A stretch of 64,000 nt of DNA, taken from positions 3,888,386-3,952,385 of the forward strand of contig CM055062.1 in NCBI GenBank assembly GCA_029204045.2. Reading direction: 5' to 3'. The notes under the pieces were generated by a model, which was given only the letters and a program-made list of their open reading frames with translations, ran no database searches and was not told where the DNA came from. This DNA comes from Tillandsia leiboldiana. Taxonomy: Eukaryota; Streptophyta; Magnoliopsida; Poales; Bromeliaceae. Positions 24,555 through 33,878 of this stretch are shown here, piece after piece (position 1 is the first letter of the stretch; each line of letters opens with the position of its first letter). Made by a program: the position numbers and the translations under genes.

Positions 24555-25765
24555 TTCGGGGCGCAAATCTCGCAACAAATTTCAAAACGGCAAGCGGATT
24601 CCAATATTGGAACGCCGAAGATCGCGCTTCGGTGCCATAATTGGGTAATAAATCTAGACAGAAAGACAACTAATATCCTTTTGAGGGGAGTCGACTCAAA
24701 AGGAAGTAGTTGAGAAATTTACGATGATTCCCCTTAAATTGCGCCGATTTTCAAAATCGGCGATTACCTACCTTGGTTTGGGAAGTGTATAAATATCCGA
24801 ACCATCAAAAGAAAAGGGGTCCGGCAACCTCGTAAGACTGGTAACACCCCAACTTCTTCATTTATCTAGGATTAGATTAACTTAACTTTCATACCTACAT
24901 TTAATACTTTTCTAGAAGTAGACTTAATTTTAATCCTTCTATCCTTATCTTATTCCTTGTATCCCCTTCTCAAAATCAATATAAAGTGTAAACCGGCCCA
25001 TTCGATCGTGTCTTTATTTGTGCATTTAGAGTGTAAACCGGCTCATCGACCGTATCTTTATTTACTTTTTTTGTGGTTTGAAGTTATAATCGCCTCCTTA
25101 GCCTTACATTTATCCCTCTACCCGGTTCGGCTTTTCTAAGTAAAAACCAACGATCTTTCTCTACATCTGTAAACCCGTTTCAGTTGTCACTGGTCGTTGC
25201 GGTCGTGAGAGTTACCAGAGGAGAATCTGGCCGAGCGGATCCCTCCTCTGCCCTATCGTTTGATTGTTGGCACGTGGCGCCCTTCGACACCTCTAGAGGG
25301 TCACCCAGGGACCGATCGCGCGCAAGCCACATTTGGCCTCAACAGCGCCCTCCCCAGATTCTAAAAACACAACTGGACGCGCGCAGGACATTCCGGGTGT
25401 TCGAAACTGGTCTGAAGGTCAAACTTAGGCTTTTTCACCTTTGTTTTAATCCGAACTCATTTCAATTTAGTCCATACTCATTTTAAACTTCCTTATTACA
25501 TTTAAAATATGTCCATCATACTTAATCAACACTTTATTAATTTGGTCAAAACCAACACACTCCCTTAACCCAAAACTTCTTAAAATATCACAATAATTTT
25601 AGTTCTCTAAAATGTAAGCAATGTGCACGGGCGCATCCACCACACTACTTTGCAATTCGGCCAGCACCAAAATGTTCATGATTGATAGGTGGTCTTAGTC
25701 CACCAATAATTTATCATAAAATAAATTTGGATTTTTTTTTTTTTTTTTTTTTTTTTGCTTGCAAT
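24555..25765. other. Unassigned intergenic stretch
   Basis: No gene is recognised. A TATA-like GTATAAATA lies near 24788, and a TGGCGCCC stretch near 25275 resembles the primer-binding region of Tat/Athila-type Ty3 elements. Part of the stretch may therefore be an old retrotransposon remnant. The right end is a T run (25733-25756). Confidence 0.3.
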
Positions 25766-25770
25766 GCTAC

Positions 25771-26346
25771 TGTGACGGCCCACTTCCCAGGGGGTCACCC
25801 ATCCTAGAACTACTCTTGCTCTAGCACGCTTAACTCTCATAACCTCTTAGATCTTGCTACCATCCAAAATGCTATAGCCGGATTAAGAGATTTAGTTCTA
25901 TTATATCATTTATATATAGGACTAATCCAAATTCCGGGGGTGTCACATTCTTCCCCCATTTAAGCCCTGACGTCCACGTCAGGCTCAAGCACACTCACAA
26001 GCACCAGGCGATGTGAGACTCGTCTCGCTAGCCTTAGCCGACCTTGTGAGGAACTGCACTCCACTCACAACGGTCATTAGCCGGGGAGCCTCGCTCTACC
26101 CACTATATAACCCTGGCTCAGCCGAGACTCATCTCACATTTCCGGCTGGTGAATGTCTCTGATACCAACTGTGACGGCCCACTTCCCAGGGGGTCACCCA
26201 TCCTAGAACTACTCTAGCTGTAGCACGCTTAACTCTCATAACCTCTTGGATCTTGCTACCATCTAAAATGCTATAGCCGGGTTAAGAGATTTAGTCCTAT
26301 TATATCATTTATATATAGAACTAATCCAAATTCCGGGGGTGTCACA
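25771..26346 (-). mobile_element. TRIM (miniature LTR retrotransposon), intact ends
   Basis: The element is 576 bp with two 177-bp LTRs (25771-25947 and 26170-26346) that begin TGTGACGGCC and end GTGTCACA. A perfect target duplication GCTAC flanks it (25766-25770, 26347-26351). On the minus strand the PBS (26155-26167, TGGTATCAGAGAC) matches initiator tRNA-Met. The polypurine tract is at 25948-25961. It has no coding capacity. The two LTRs differ at only a handful of positions, so the insertion is fairly recent. Movement would depend on proteins from an autonomous element. Confidence 0.93.
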
Positions 26347-26609
26347 GCTACTCATATATTCTAGTTGTAATACATGCATGATATACATTTCATCATTTAA
26401 GAACAGGATGAATTTTATATGAGCATGACTAGTAAAATTTATTTCATCATAGAATAGACGGTATATACAAATAATATTTTTTTTTATCTTTTTTATATTT
26501 AGCTCCCTCAAAATAATTTTTATGAATATTCTCAATAAATTTTTATTTATAGAATTGAGTCTTTCACTACCATGCAAACGCTACACTGAATAAAAGATGA
26601 CCGTATAAA

Positions 26610-27340
26610 TATTTTTAAGTGAACACAATGACCGAATTATTGTGTTCATATTCATATTTTAATCTTTATTTTTCGATTTAGGATGTAAATACGAACACAT
26701 TAAATCAGTTATCGTGCTTAAATACAGTGACTATATCATATGTTCAACTTAATATAGTCCTATTTGTCCAATGTAGTGGTGCTCACATGATAAAAAGAGG
26801 ATAATTTCTATAAATATATATTTGTTAATGTTATTTATCACAAAAAAAAATTTGTGGAGGATAAATGCAAAAAAAAAAAAAAAAAAAAAAAAGATTGTCT
26901 GAAACTTTGCACAACATAGTCAAATCTTAAACCAAACGAAGAAGAAAAAAAAAAGAAAAAAAAAAAAGAAAAAAAATCTACAAAAGAGGATTATACGTGA
27001 CTTCTTAAGTGGAATATGATGGCTGAATTATTGTGTTCGTATTTATATTTTAATTTTTAATTTTTGATTTAGTATGTGAATACAAATATAGTAATTCAGT
27101 CATTATATTTAAGCACGATACTTAAATTACTATGTTCAATTTAACAAAGTCCTTTCTTGTTCAACGTCCTGTTCAATATTTTCACAAATAAAAATTTATT
27201 AGAACTATTCATTAAAAAAATATATATATGTGGGGGGCAAAGTGCAAGAAAACTCCCTAAACTTTGTACAACACATGTTCAAACCTTAAACCAAACGAAA
27301 AATAAAATAAATAAACAAAAAAAAAAAGGAGAAAAAAAAC
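26610..27340. repeat. Tandem duplication of about 375-400 bp downstream of the ERF gene
   Basis: The unit at about 26610-26985 recurs at about 27000-27340. Both contain a GAATTATTGTGTTC block, an AT-rich stretch around GATTTAG-ATGT, then ACTTTG-ACAACA followed by CTTAAACCAAACGAA, and both end in A-rich runs. Divergence is considerable. The second unit reaches to within 12 bp of the ERF stop codon, so it overlaps the likely 3' UTR of that gene. Confidence 0.6.
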
Positions 27341-27351
27341 TAATACAAGCT

Positions 27352-27771
27352 CTAGTTGCTCTTGCCACCCTTGATATTGTTCTCGCCACTCTCAAGCAAC
27401 TCATCCAACAATTTATCATCCAAACACTCCAACTCAATTCTCTGATCACTCCCATGTTGCTCATCCACTCCACTCCTCACCGCCACCGCCACCGCCGACT
27501 CCGTCGACAACCGCAGGTGCGCAGTCCGGGCCTCGTCGGGGAAGTTGAGCACCGCGAGCGGCCCGCGCATGGCGACCGCCGCCCGGTCGTAGGCTCGCGC
27601 TGCATCCTCCGCCGTGCCGAACGTGCCGAGCCACACGCGCGCACCGTTCCGGCCCGAGTCGCGGATCTCCGCCGCGTACTTCCCCCACGGCCGCCTCCGA
27701 ACCCCGCGGAATTTTGCGGCCCCGGCGCCGTTCCCCTTCGAGGAGTGCTCCTCCTCCACTCCCTCCTCCAT
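27352..27771 (-). CDS. ERF transcription factor, AP2/ERF group IX (ERF096-like)
   Basis: This intronless gene encodes 139 residues. A single AP2/ERF domain spans about residues 21-78, from FRGVRRRPWGKYAAEIRDS through WLGTF to LNFP. It has the AAEIRD pattern (Ala and Asp at the ERF-type positions), which predicts binding to GCC-box DNA (AGCCGCC) in the nucleus. The C-terminal acidic motif IELECLDDKLLDELL (112-126) matches the CMIX-1 motif of small group IXc ERFs such as Arabidopsis ERF095-098. These act as activators in jasmonate/ethylene and stress responses. The family's usual size is about 130-140 residues, so the gene looks complete. The start is the first ATG before the domain and lies in a GC-rich coding segment unlike its AT-rich surroundings. 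Biological role is inferred from the family. Confidence 0.92.
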   Translation of the reverse strand: MEEGVEEEHSSKGNGAGAAKFRGVRRRPWGKYAAEIRDSGRNGARVWLGTFGTAEDAARAYDRAAVAMRGPLAVLNFPDEARTAHLRLSTESAVAVAVRSGVDEQHGSDQRIELECLDDKLLDELLESGENNIKGGKSN

Positions 27772-28060
27772 GTTTGTGGTGTAATAATGGTTTTAAATTG
27801 CAGTGACCGGGGTTTAAATTGAATTTGGTGTGTGCGCGTTTGTTGAACTCCCAGGGAGAATATTCTTTTCTTTGGCACGTGCGAGAAGGGGGTTCGTCGT
27901 CGTACATGCATGTGTGTGTGTGTGTGTGGGTCAAGGTGTCAAACCAAAGCGATGGCTTTTTCTAGGGTGAAAGGGGACGTTTCATGTGAGCTAAGGCAAA
28001 GAGAGAGAGATAGAGAGAAAGAGAAAGAGATATAGAGAGAGAGACTAGGAGATGATTCAA
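27772..28060 (-). promoter_or_regulatory. Upstream region of the ERF gene
   Basis: Reading away from the start codon on the minus strand, there is a W-box core TTGACC (27929-27934), a (CA)n run (plus-strand TG, 27911-27928) and a long pyrimidine-rich (TC)n tract (plus-strand GA, about 27993-28044). Such tracts are common near plant transcription starts. A CACGTG-like GCACGTGC lies near 27875. I cannot place the transcription start. Confidence 0.4.
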
Positions 28061-28627
28061 GAGTGGTGACACTCGCCCTACAGCTCAGTGCGTACAGCTC
28101 AGTGCGCAGAAAAATTTAGTTATAAATAAATTTTATTTTTTATAATATATAAGTAAAATTTTATAAAATTTATCTAAAATAATAATTATTAATTCAACTA
28201 TCCTTTTTTCCAAATTTTAATTTTGATATTTAATTTTTTAAAATAATATTTTGATTTTAAATTTTAAATTAATTATTTATTTTAATAAATTTATAGTTGT
28301 GAAAATTACATAATTAAAATATGTTCACTAAATCTAAAAAGATAAACAACACCCGTAAATTTTAAAATCAAAATATCGTAACTGACTCAAACCAAATAAA
28401 TTAAAAAATTAAATAGTTGAATAAAAATTTTGACAGGCCAAATAATTAAAATAAGAATGATGACGTTTTCGTGTCAAAGTCATATCTTATTTTTCTACAG
28501 TATTATCTGTGTAGAAAATTTCTATGCACGAAACAACCGATTTCATTACCTATCCGCGACGGAATTCATTCCAACGTCTGAGCACTCGTAGAAATTAATT
28601 TATATTAGTGATGTACGTAGATATTAT
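28061..28627. other. AT-rich intergenic DNA
   Basis: No gene was recognised. A short direct repeat (TACAGCTCAGTGCG, two copies) lies at about 28078-28105. The rest is AT-rich without clear structure. Confidence 0.5.
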
Positions 28628-29012
28628 AGAGCTCGTTTGGTAACGGGATAAGACAGAACTAATTATTCCAAGAATAAGTATAAAGTACGGAATTAGTATA
28701 AAAAAATATTTGGGATAATTCCAGGAATTTATATTTGGTATAAGAATAAGGAATAAGAGGAATAAAGAGTTTTAATTAGGATAAATTATCTTTTTATCGT
28801 TAAACTTTATTATATAATAATGAGGCGAGAGATGGTTCCTCGGTAGAAGTAGGAGAGTATTTAAGAAAAAAATAAAAGGGTGGTTGGAAAGAGTAAAAAT
28901 AGTAATTCTTGTACTGAAACAAACTATACCGATTGATTTCTGATGCATTTAAAATAATAAAAAAAATATTCCTTCTATTTCCGATTTTATACCGAATCCA
29001 AACAAACCCTAA
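28628..29012. mobile_element. Possible MITE with GCTCGTTTGG-type ends
   Basis: The left end (AGCTCGTTTGGTAACGGGAT) and the reverse complement of the right end (TAGGGTTTGTTTGGATTCGG) form an imperfect terminal inverted repeat. Such ends are common in plant MITEs. Flanks TTA and TAA could be a degraded Tourist-type target duplication. The body is AT-rich and non-coding. Ends are approximate. Confidence 0.35.
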
Positions 29013-29102
29013 GGACTTTTGAATATCGAATATAAAATGATGGTGCTTTAGCATTTTAAGCTTTTAGAATAGAGAATGTATAAATGTACATCCCTAAGGG
29101 AG

Positions 29103-29214
29103 TGTACATCTCACACCCCCACCCATCTAAGGGTGGGGGTGTGATGAGGGGTCACTTGAGGTGACCCCTAAAAGCCACCCCCACCCTTAAATGGATGGGG
29201 GTGTAGGATGTACA
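29103..29214. repeat. Fold-back inverted repeat
   Basis: Two arms of about 53 bp (29103-29155 and 29160-29214) are near-perfect inverted copies, each beginning GTGTACATC on its own strand. Each arm also contains an internal short palindrome (ACACCCCCACCC ... GGGTGGGGGTG). The loop is only a few bases. It is probably a fold-back MITE and could be transcribed into a hairpin RNA. Confidence 0.8.
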
Positions 29215-29216
29215 CC

Positions 29217-29773
29217 CCTAGCATTCCTCTTTAGAGTAATAAGTTTAATTTGCTAATTAGAACTAGAAAATAGAAATCTTATTTTATTATTTGGCCACTT
29301 TCTCGTGGGGGTCGCTGTAAGTACTGCATACACTGAACTTTGTTGCTGCAGTCCCTTTCCTCGTTACCTTTTTGTTAAGGCGCGCGCATTTCCTCCGTAT
29401 GAGAAAAGTTGGAAAAAAGAAAAAAAAAAAAAAAAAAATACACAACTTATCTTAAATTGTCGATTACTTTTGGTCCAATATTCAATCTTCTAAAATTTTA
29501 ATTGTACTGTATAATTTTTTTATTTATTTGGTTTGAGTCCGTCAATTTTATTTTGATTTTAAAATTTAAATATGTTGATTGTCTTCAAAAATTTAATTAA
29601 TATATTTTATATAATTTTCACAATTATAAATTTATTAAGATAAATAATTAGTTTAAATTTTAAGATCAAAATATTATTAATTTATTGAAATCAAATAAAT
29701 TAAAATTTTGAATAGTTAAATCAAAATGTTAAAGATTAGATAGTTGATTTAAAATAATCTATAGTTTAAATAA

Positions 29774-29778
<5 letters not shown>
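29217..29778. other. AT-rich intergenic DNA
   Basis: No gene, RNA or clear repeat was recognised apart from an A-rich run at about 29415-29440. Confidence 0.5.

Positions 29779-29856
<78 letters not shown>
29779..29856. repeat. (AT)n microsatellite
   Basis: About 39 AT units. It forms the left flank of a MITE-like insert at 29857-30009. A further (AT)n stretch at 30010-30035 forms the right flank. Confidence 0.95.
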
Positions 29857-29858
<2 letters not shown>

Positions 29859-30009
29859 TATTGATAAAATTTAGTCATGACTGCGATTAGGTTTTTAACC
29901 TTTGGATTAAGAGATGCGTGATTAGGATGATAGTGGGCCACTATGATTTAGTGGGTGGTTGAAAAAATAGTATGATTTAAAAAATAAAAATGATTAAAAA
30001 GATAGATCT
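29857..30009. mobile_element. MITE-like insert between (AT)n arrays, copy 1
   Basis: This 153-bp non-coding segment is flanked on both sides by AT dinucleotide repeats. It aligns in inverse orientation with the insert at 31181-31418. Shared blocks include CTTTGGATTAAGAGATG, GATGATAGTGG and GTGGTTGAA. It looks like a truncated member of the same family. Confidence 0.55.
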
Positions 30010-30035
30010 AATATATATATATATATATATATATA

Positions 30036-30570
30036 GGGTTAATTTTATATAAATTTTTATAAAAATATCAAATAACAAATAAATTTCTACAAAACTTAAA
30101 TGATCAAACATATTCTTTCAAAAATTCTATGGTTTATAAATATATCTCTCCAAAAATTATGGTTCGTTTATATATATTCTTGCAGTTTGATTTAATGGTG
30201 GGTAGATAAAATAATTATTTTGTCTTTACAAATTTATCCGTCTTTTTTTTTCTCCCCGACTTTGTCGTGGCATGTGCGACCTGTCTTATTTTTGCTGCGG
30301 CCGAAGCTCTCGCCTTCGACGTTGCCACCACTGTAGGTTTCGTCGTCTCCATCAATAAAGAGAAGGGGGTGAAAAATACGACGAAATTCAATATTAGAAT
30401 ACAAATTATATATATATAGGGATAAAAAAATCATTTTACCTCTTAGCTTACTGTGTTTAGCTTTTTTAACTTATCGTTATCTACATTTTGGTTTACAGAC
30501 GGAAAGGCTTTTGAAAAGATAAATCTGATAATAAGTTTTGTAAGAATATATTTGTTATTTCTAATCAATA
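30036..30570. other. AT-rich intergenic DNA
   Basis: No supported gene was found. A short GC-richer block around 30260-30350 has no recognisable product. Confidence 0.45.
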
Positions 30571-31139
30571 CAGAGCACCTCCAGAATTTGGATTAGTTTT
30601 ATATATAAATGATATAGTATGATTAAATCTCTTAAGCCGGTTATTGCATTTTGAGTAGTAGTAAAGCCCCAGAGGTTAAGAAGGTTAAGCGAGTTAGAAC
30701 TATAATAGTTCCAGAATTGGTAACCCTCTGGAAAGTGGGGCGTCACAGTTGGTATTAGAGTCATTCACCAGCCGAAAATATGAGATGAGTTTCGGCTGAG
30801 GCAAGGTTGTTTAGCAGGTAGAGCGAAATTTCCTGGCTAATGACCGTTGTTGGTGGAGTGTAGTTCTCCACAAGATCGGCTAAGGCTAGAGAGACGAGTC
30901 TCACATCGCCTGATATTTGTGAGTATCTTTGAAACTGACGAAAACGTCAGGACTTAAAGGGAAAAAAAATGTGACATCCCCGAAATTTGGATTAGTACTA
31001 TATATAATTGATATAATATGACTAAATCTCTTAACCCGGCTATAACATTTTGGATGGTAGTAAGGTCCAAGAGGTTAAAAGGGTTAAGCATGCTATCGTT
31101 AGAGTAGTTTTAGAATGGGTGACCCTTTGAAAAATAGGG

Positions 31140-31146
<7 letters not shown>
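30571..31146 (+). mobile_element. Decayed TRIM, sister of the 25771-26346 element
   Basis: The element has the same total length (576 bp) and LTR spacing (30571-30747 and 30970-31146, 177 bp each) as the intact TRIM, but lies in plus orientation. The PBS-like TGGTATTAGAGTC is at 30750-30762. The polypurine tract AAAGGGAAAAAAAA precedes the second LTR. Internal landmarks match the intact copy in reverse complement, such as GACGAGTCTCACATCGCCTG. Many substitutions and the lack of a clear target duplication show it is older. Confidence 0.85.
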
Positions 31147-31180
<34 letters not shown>

Positions 31181-31183
<3 letters not shown>

Positions 31184-31414
31184 CGGCTAGAATACTATCG
31201 ATAACACCAAACAATTGGTGCTATCAAGTTTTCAGCCGTTGAATGAAAAGATATGCGGTTGGGATTATAGTGGTCCTTTAAGATTTTTACTATTCAACCA
31301 ACCACCTAGTAAACCCTAGGGGACCACTATCATCTTAACCACACATCATTTAATCCAACGGCTAAAAATTTGATAGCACCAATGACTTGGTGCTATCGAT
31401 AGTATTCCAGTCTA

Positions 31415-31418
<4 letters not shown>
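31181..31418. mobile_element. Palindromic MITE in a (TA)n array, copy 2
   Basis: The 238-bp element has terminal inverted repeats of about 65 bp. The left end reads from GAATACTATCGATAACACC to CAGCCGTTGAAT. The right end in reverse complement reads from GAATACTATCGATAGCACC to TAGCCGTTGGAT. (AT)n arrays at 31144-31180 and 31419-31485 flank it. It carries no coding sequence. The layout recalls the rice Micron family, which also sits in (TA)n, but sequence identity to Micron was not tested. Confidence 0.7.
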
Positions 31419-31485
<67 letters not shown>

Positions 31486-31491
<6 letters not shown>

Positions 31492-32705
31492 AATTGTTGA
31501 AGGGTTTTACTTGTGGGCTAATTTACCGACCCAATCCAAATTCGGCCCATATTAATTATCATGTTTTGATCTCAAAATTGGGTGGTTGAATAGGTTACAA
31601 ATTGAGAGACTGTTTAGCAAAATTGGTATTTATGTATTGCGGGATATTAACATCATAACCATTTAAACTATTACATATTCGCAAAATAGCTATCTCAAAT
31701 GTAAAAATTTAAAAAATTTTTATGCAAAATTTAAAATTTTCAATTAATCATCTAAATCAATCAATTTAAATGACTAGCATTAGCAAATGGTTAAAAAAAA
31801 ACAGGAAAGAACACTCTCCGTTGATATAGAAAAGCCTTTCAAATGTTAAAAATCACTTTCAAAAATAAAATTGATCATAGTTATCAAGTTTAATTTTGAA
31901 CAATAAAATGCTCAAACTTAATTTCTTATCATAAATTAAAATTTTGACATAAAAGATCCTATTGTTTTGTTTGCATGCATCATTTACTATTTTTGGCCAT
32001 TTTGACCATTATTAATAATTTTAAATTGATGAAATATAAATGTAACTGGATAATTATAAATTTTAAAAAATTAGGGAGCAAATATGAAATATTTATAGTT
32101 GAGTTGGCTATCTCCAAATGCACGAAAATTCACTCTTATATAACGGTCAACTCAATATGTGATTGACTTTTTGGTAAAAATAATAATAATAAAGCAAGTG
32201 AAGAAATGTTGGCTATAGAGAATTTAGAGCATAAAATTTACATTTATAGTATGAGTATATAGATAGTATTGTTCAAAATCATATCACGGAGTTATCGTAA
32301 TAAGAATTTGATTCATTATATGTTCCTGTATGTTAAAAATTAAAATTTTTGAACTATCTGCAAACAACGGGTAAAAGTTTGTCTGATATAATCAAGATTC
32401 TAACTGATTTGAATGTATAAAAAGACCAACTCATCATATGATAAGATATTTTTGAGTTGCACTCATTTCACTGTCCACTGTGTAAGGCTAAAATTCTATT
32501 ATGGAGGTCTCATAATAAGAATTTTAGGGCTTGTTTAATTTATAATTCGTTTGGAAATAATAAATAGAATTGAATTGTATTAAAATGAAAAGTAAAGCGA
32601 TGAGTTATTCAAAAATATTTATTTTATTATTTGAAGGAAAACTATAATGGATAAGTCTAGTTCGTATTTTTTATTTGTTTCATTAAAAGCGAGAAATATT
32701 GTAAT
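31486..32705. other. AT-rich intergenic DNA
   Basis: No gene is recognised. The only open frames are short and AT-biased. A TTAGGGCTTGTTTAATTTATAA segment near 32522 resembles a MITE end, but no partner end was found. Confidence 0.45.
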
Positions 32706-33540
32706 TGTTGGCGTCCGAAAAATGGCACTATCGGATAAAAAGCTCAGTCAACATATATAAGTCAACCGATACGCGCACGGACGAATTAAGAGACGACACG
32801 TAGTACACTAGGAGCTAAGGGAAAAATGTCAGAATTCAAACAAGATTTAGGTGGAAAAGTATGAGAGAATGGAAACCAGCACGCCACCAGCCCGAGTGCA
32901 CCCTGCAGAACAAGAGACGTGCAGTGGAACACAGGACGTGGCCGAAAGACTCGCCATTACACGAACTGACGAATAACCGCAGGCGGAAAGCGCACTACGT
33001 ACTATAAATAGCTGAGATTCATCTGTAATAAGAATCTTTCACACGCATAAGAGATCACATCTATTTTATTTTCTCTTTAATTCCAGCATTTTCATCATTC
33101 TTGTTTAAGAACTTAGTTAAGAGCTTAATAACTTTCAGAGCTTTTTAGGAGTAGTTAAGAGCTTAATAACTTTCAGAGTTTTTTAAAAGCAGTTTATAAT
33201 TTTGAAATCAGTTCGCTTCAGTAAATACAATTGACTCAACTCTTCAAGCCGAGTTTGATTTTCAGTTCATCCTAAGTGTTTGTAAGAGAGAGAGAGAATC
33301 TAGTTGTGCCGATCTCTTCTCAGCTTGATTGCTTGATTTGGAAGCGCATTTCAAGGGTCATCTCAAGAACCGATACATTTAAGAGTTTGACTTTGGTTCG
33401 AGCAAAATAGTAACCAATGTCGTTTGTTATGATCAATACCGTTCGCCAATGTGGTTCATCAGAGTTTGCTGTCGTTCGCTAGACGCTAGTCATTGACGCC
33501 AATGGTCACAACCTAGGGTTTGGAAGGTACAAGTGCACAA
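32706..33540 (+). mobile_element. LTR-like fragment (TGTTGGCGTCC start)
   Basis: The stretch starts TGTTGGCGTCCG and has a TATA box CTATAAATA at 33002-33010. After it come two copies of TTAAGAGCTTAATAACTTTC (about 33117-33176) and a GAGA run (33284-33296). This fits an LTR in plus orientation. The right end and target duplication could not be fixed; the bases before 32706 (GTAAT) do not recur after a CA end. The right limit is a guess. Confidence 0.4.
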
Positions 33541-33878
33541 GGGATTGGGCCTCCACAAGGGAATTGAGAGGGGTCTTGGTGATGAGGACTGAGGAGAGGA
33601 AAGTGTAATCAAGAGAGAGGAGGTCAAGGTATTTGTAAGGGGTGTTTTAATATAGAAATTGGAATGAGCCAGAATCTAAGATGCAAAACTGAATTGTGCC
33701 ATCAATGAATTAGCCCAATCCTATTCATAGGTAAGAACTTTATATACTAAAGTCCTAAAATTTTATTAAAAAAAATAATTTTGTTTAAAAAATTTACACA
33801 TATATTGTATATGGTTTAAATGGCATTTATTGGATTAAATTTAGATTTTATAATATTAACACTAAACAATAGATTGGT

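Noticed and set aside
24555..25560. Possible full Tat/Athila element starting at 24555
   Set aside because: A TATA-like box and a TGGCGCCC stretch were seen, but no second LTR, no coding region and no target duplication.
27461..27934. Alternative minus-strand frames of 144-157 codons across the ERF gene
   Set aside because: They are shadows of the ERF frame caused by its high GC content. Only the 139-residue frame carries the AP2/ERF domain and the CMIX-1 motif.
30571..30747. Solo LTR reading of the decayed TRIM
   Set aside because: A second LTR at 30970-31146 with matching spacing, a PBS-like site and a polypurine tract shows a full TRIM.
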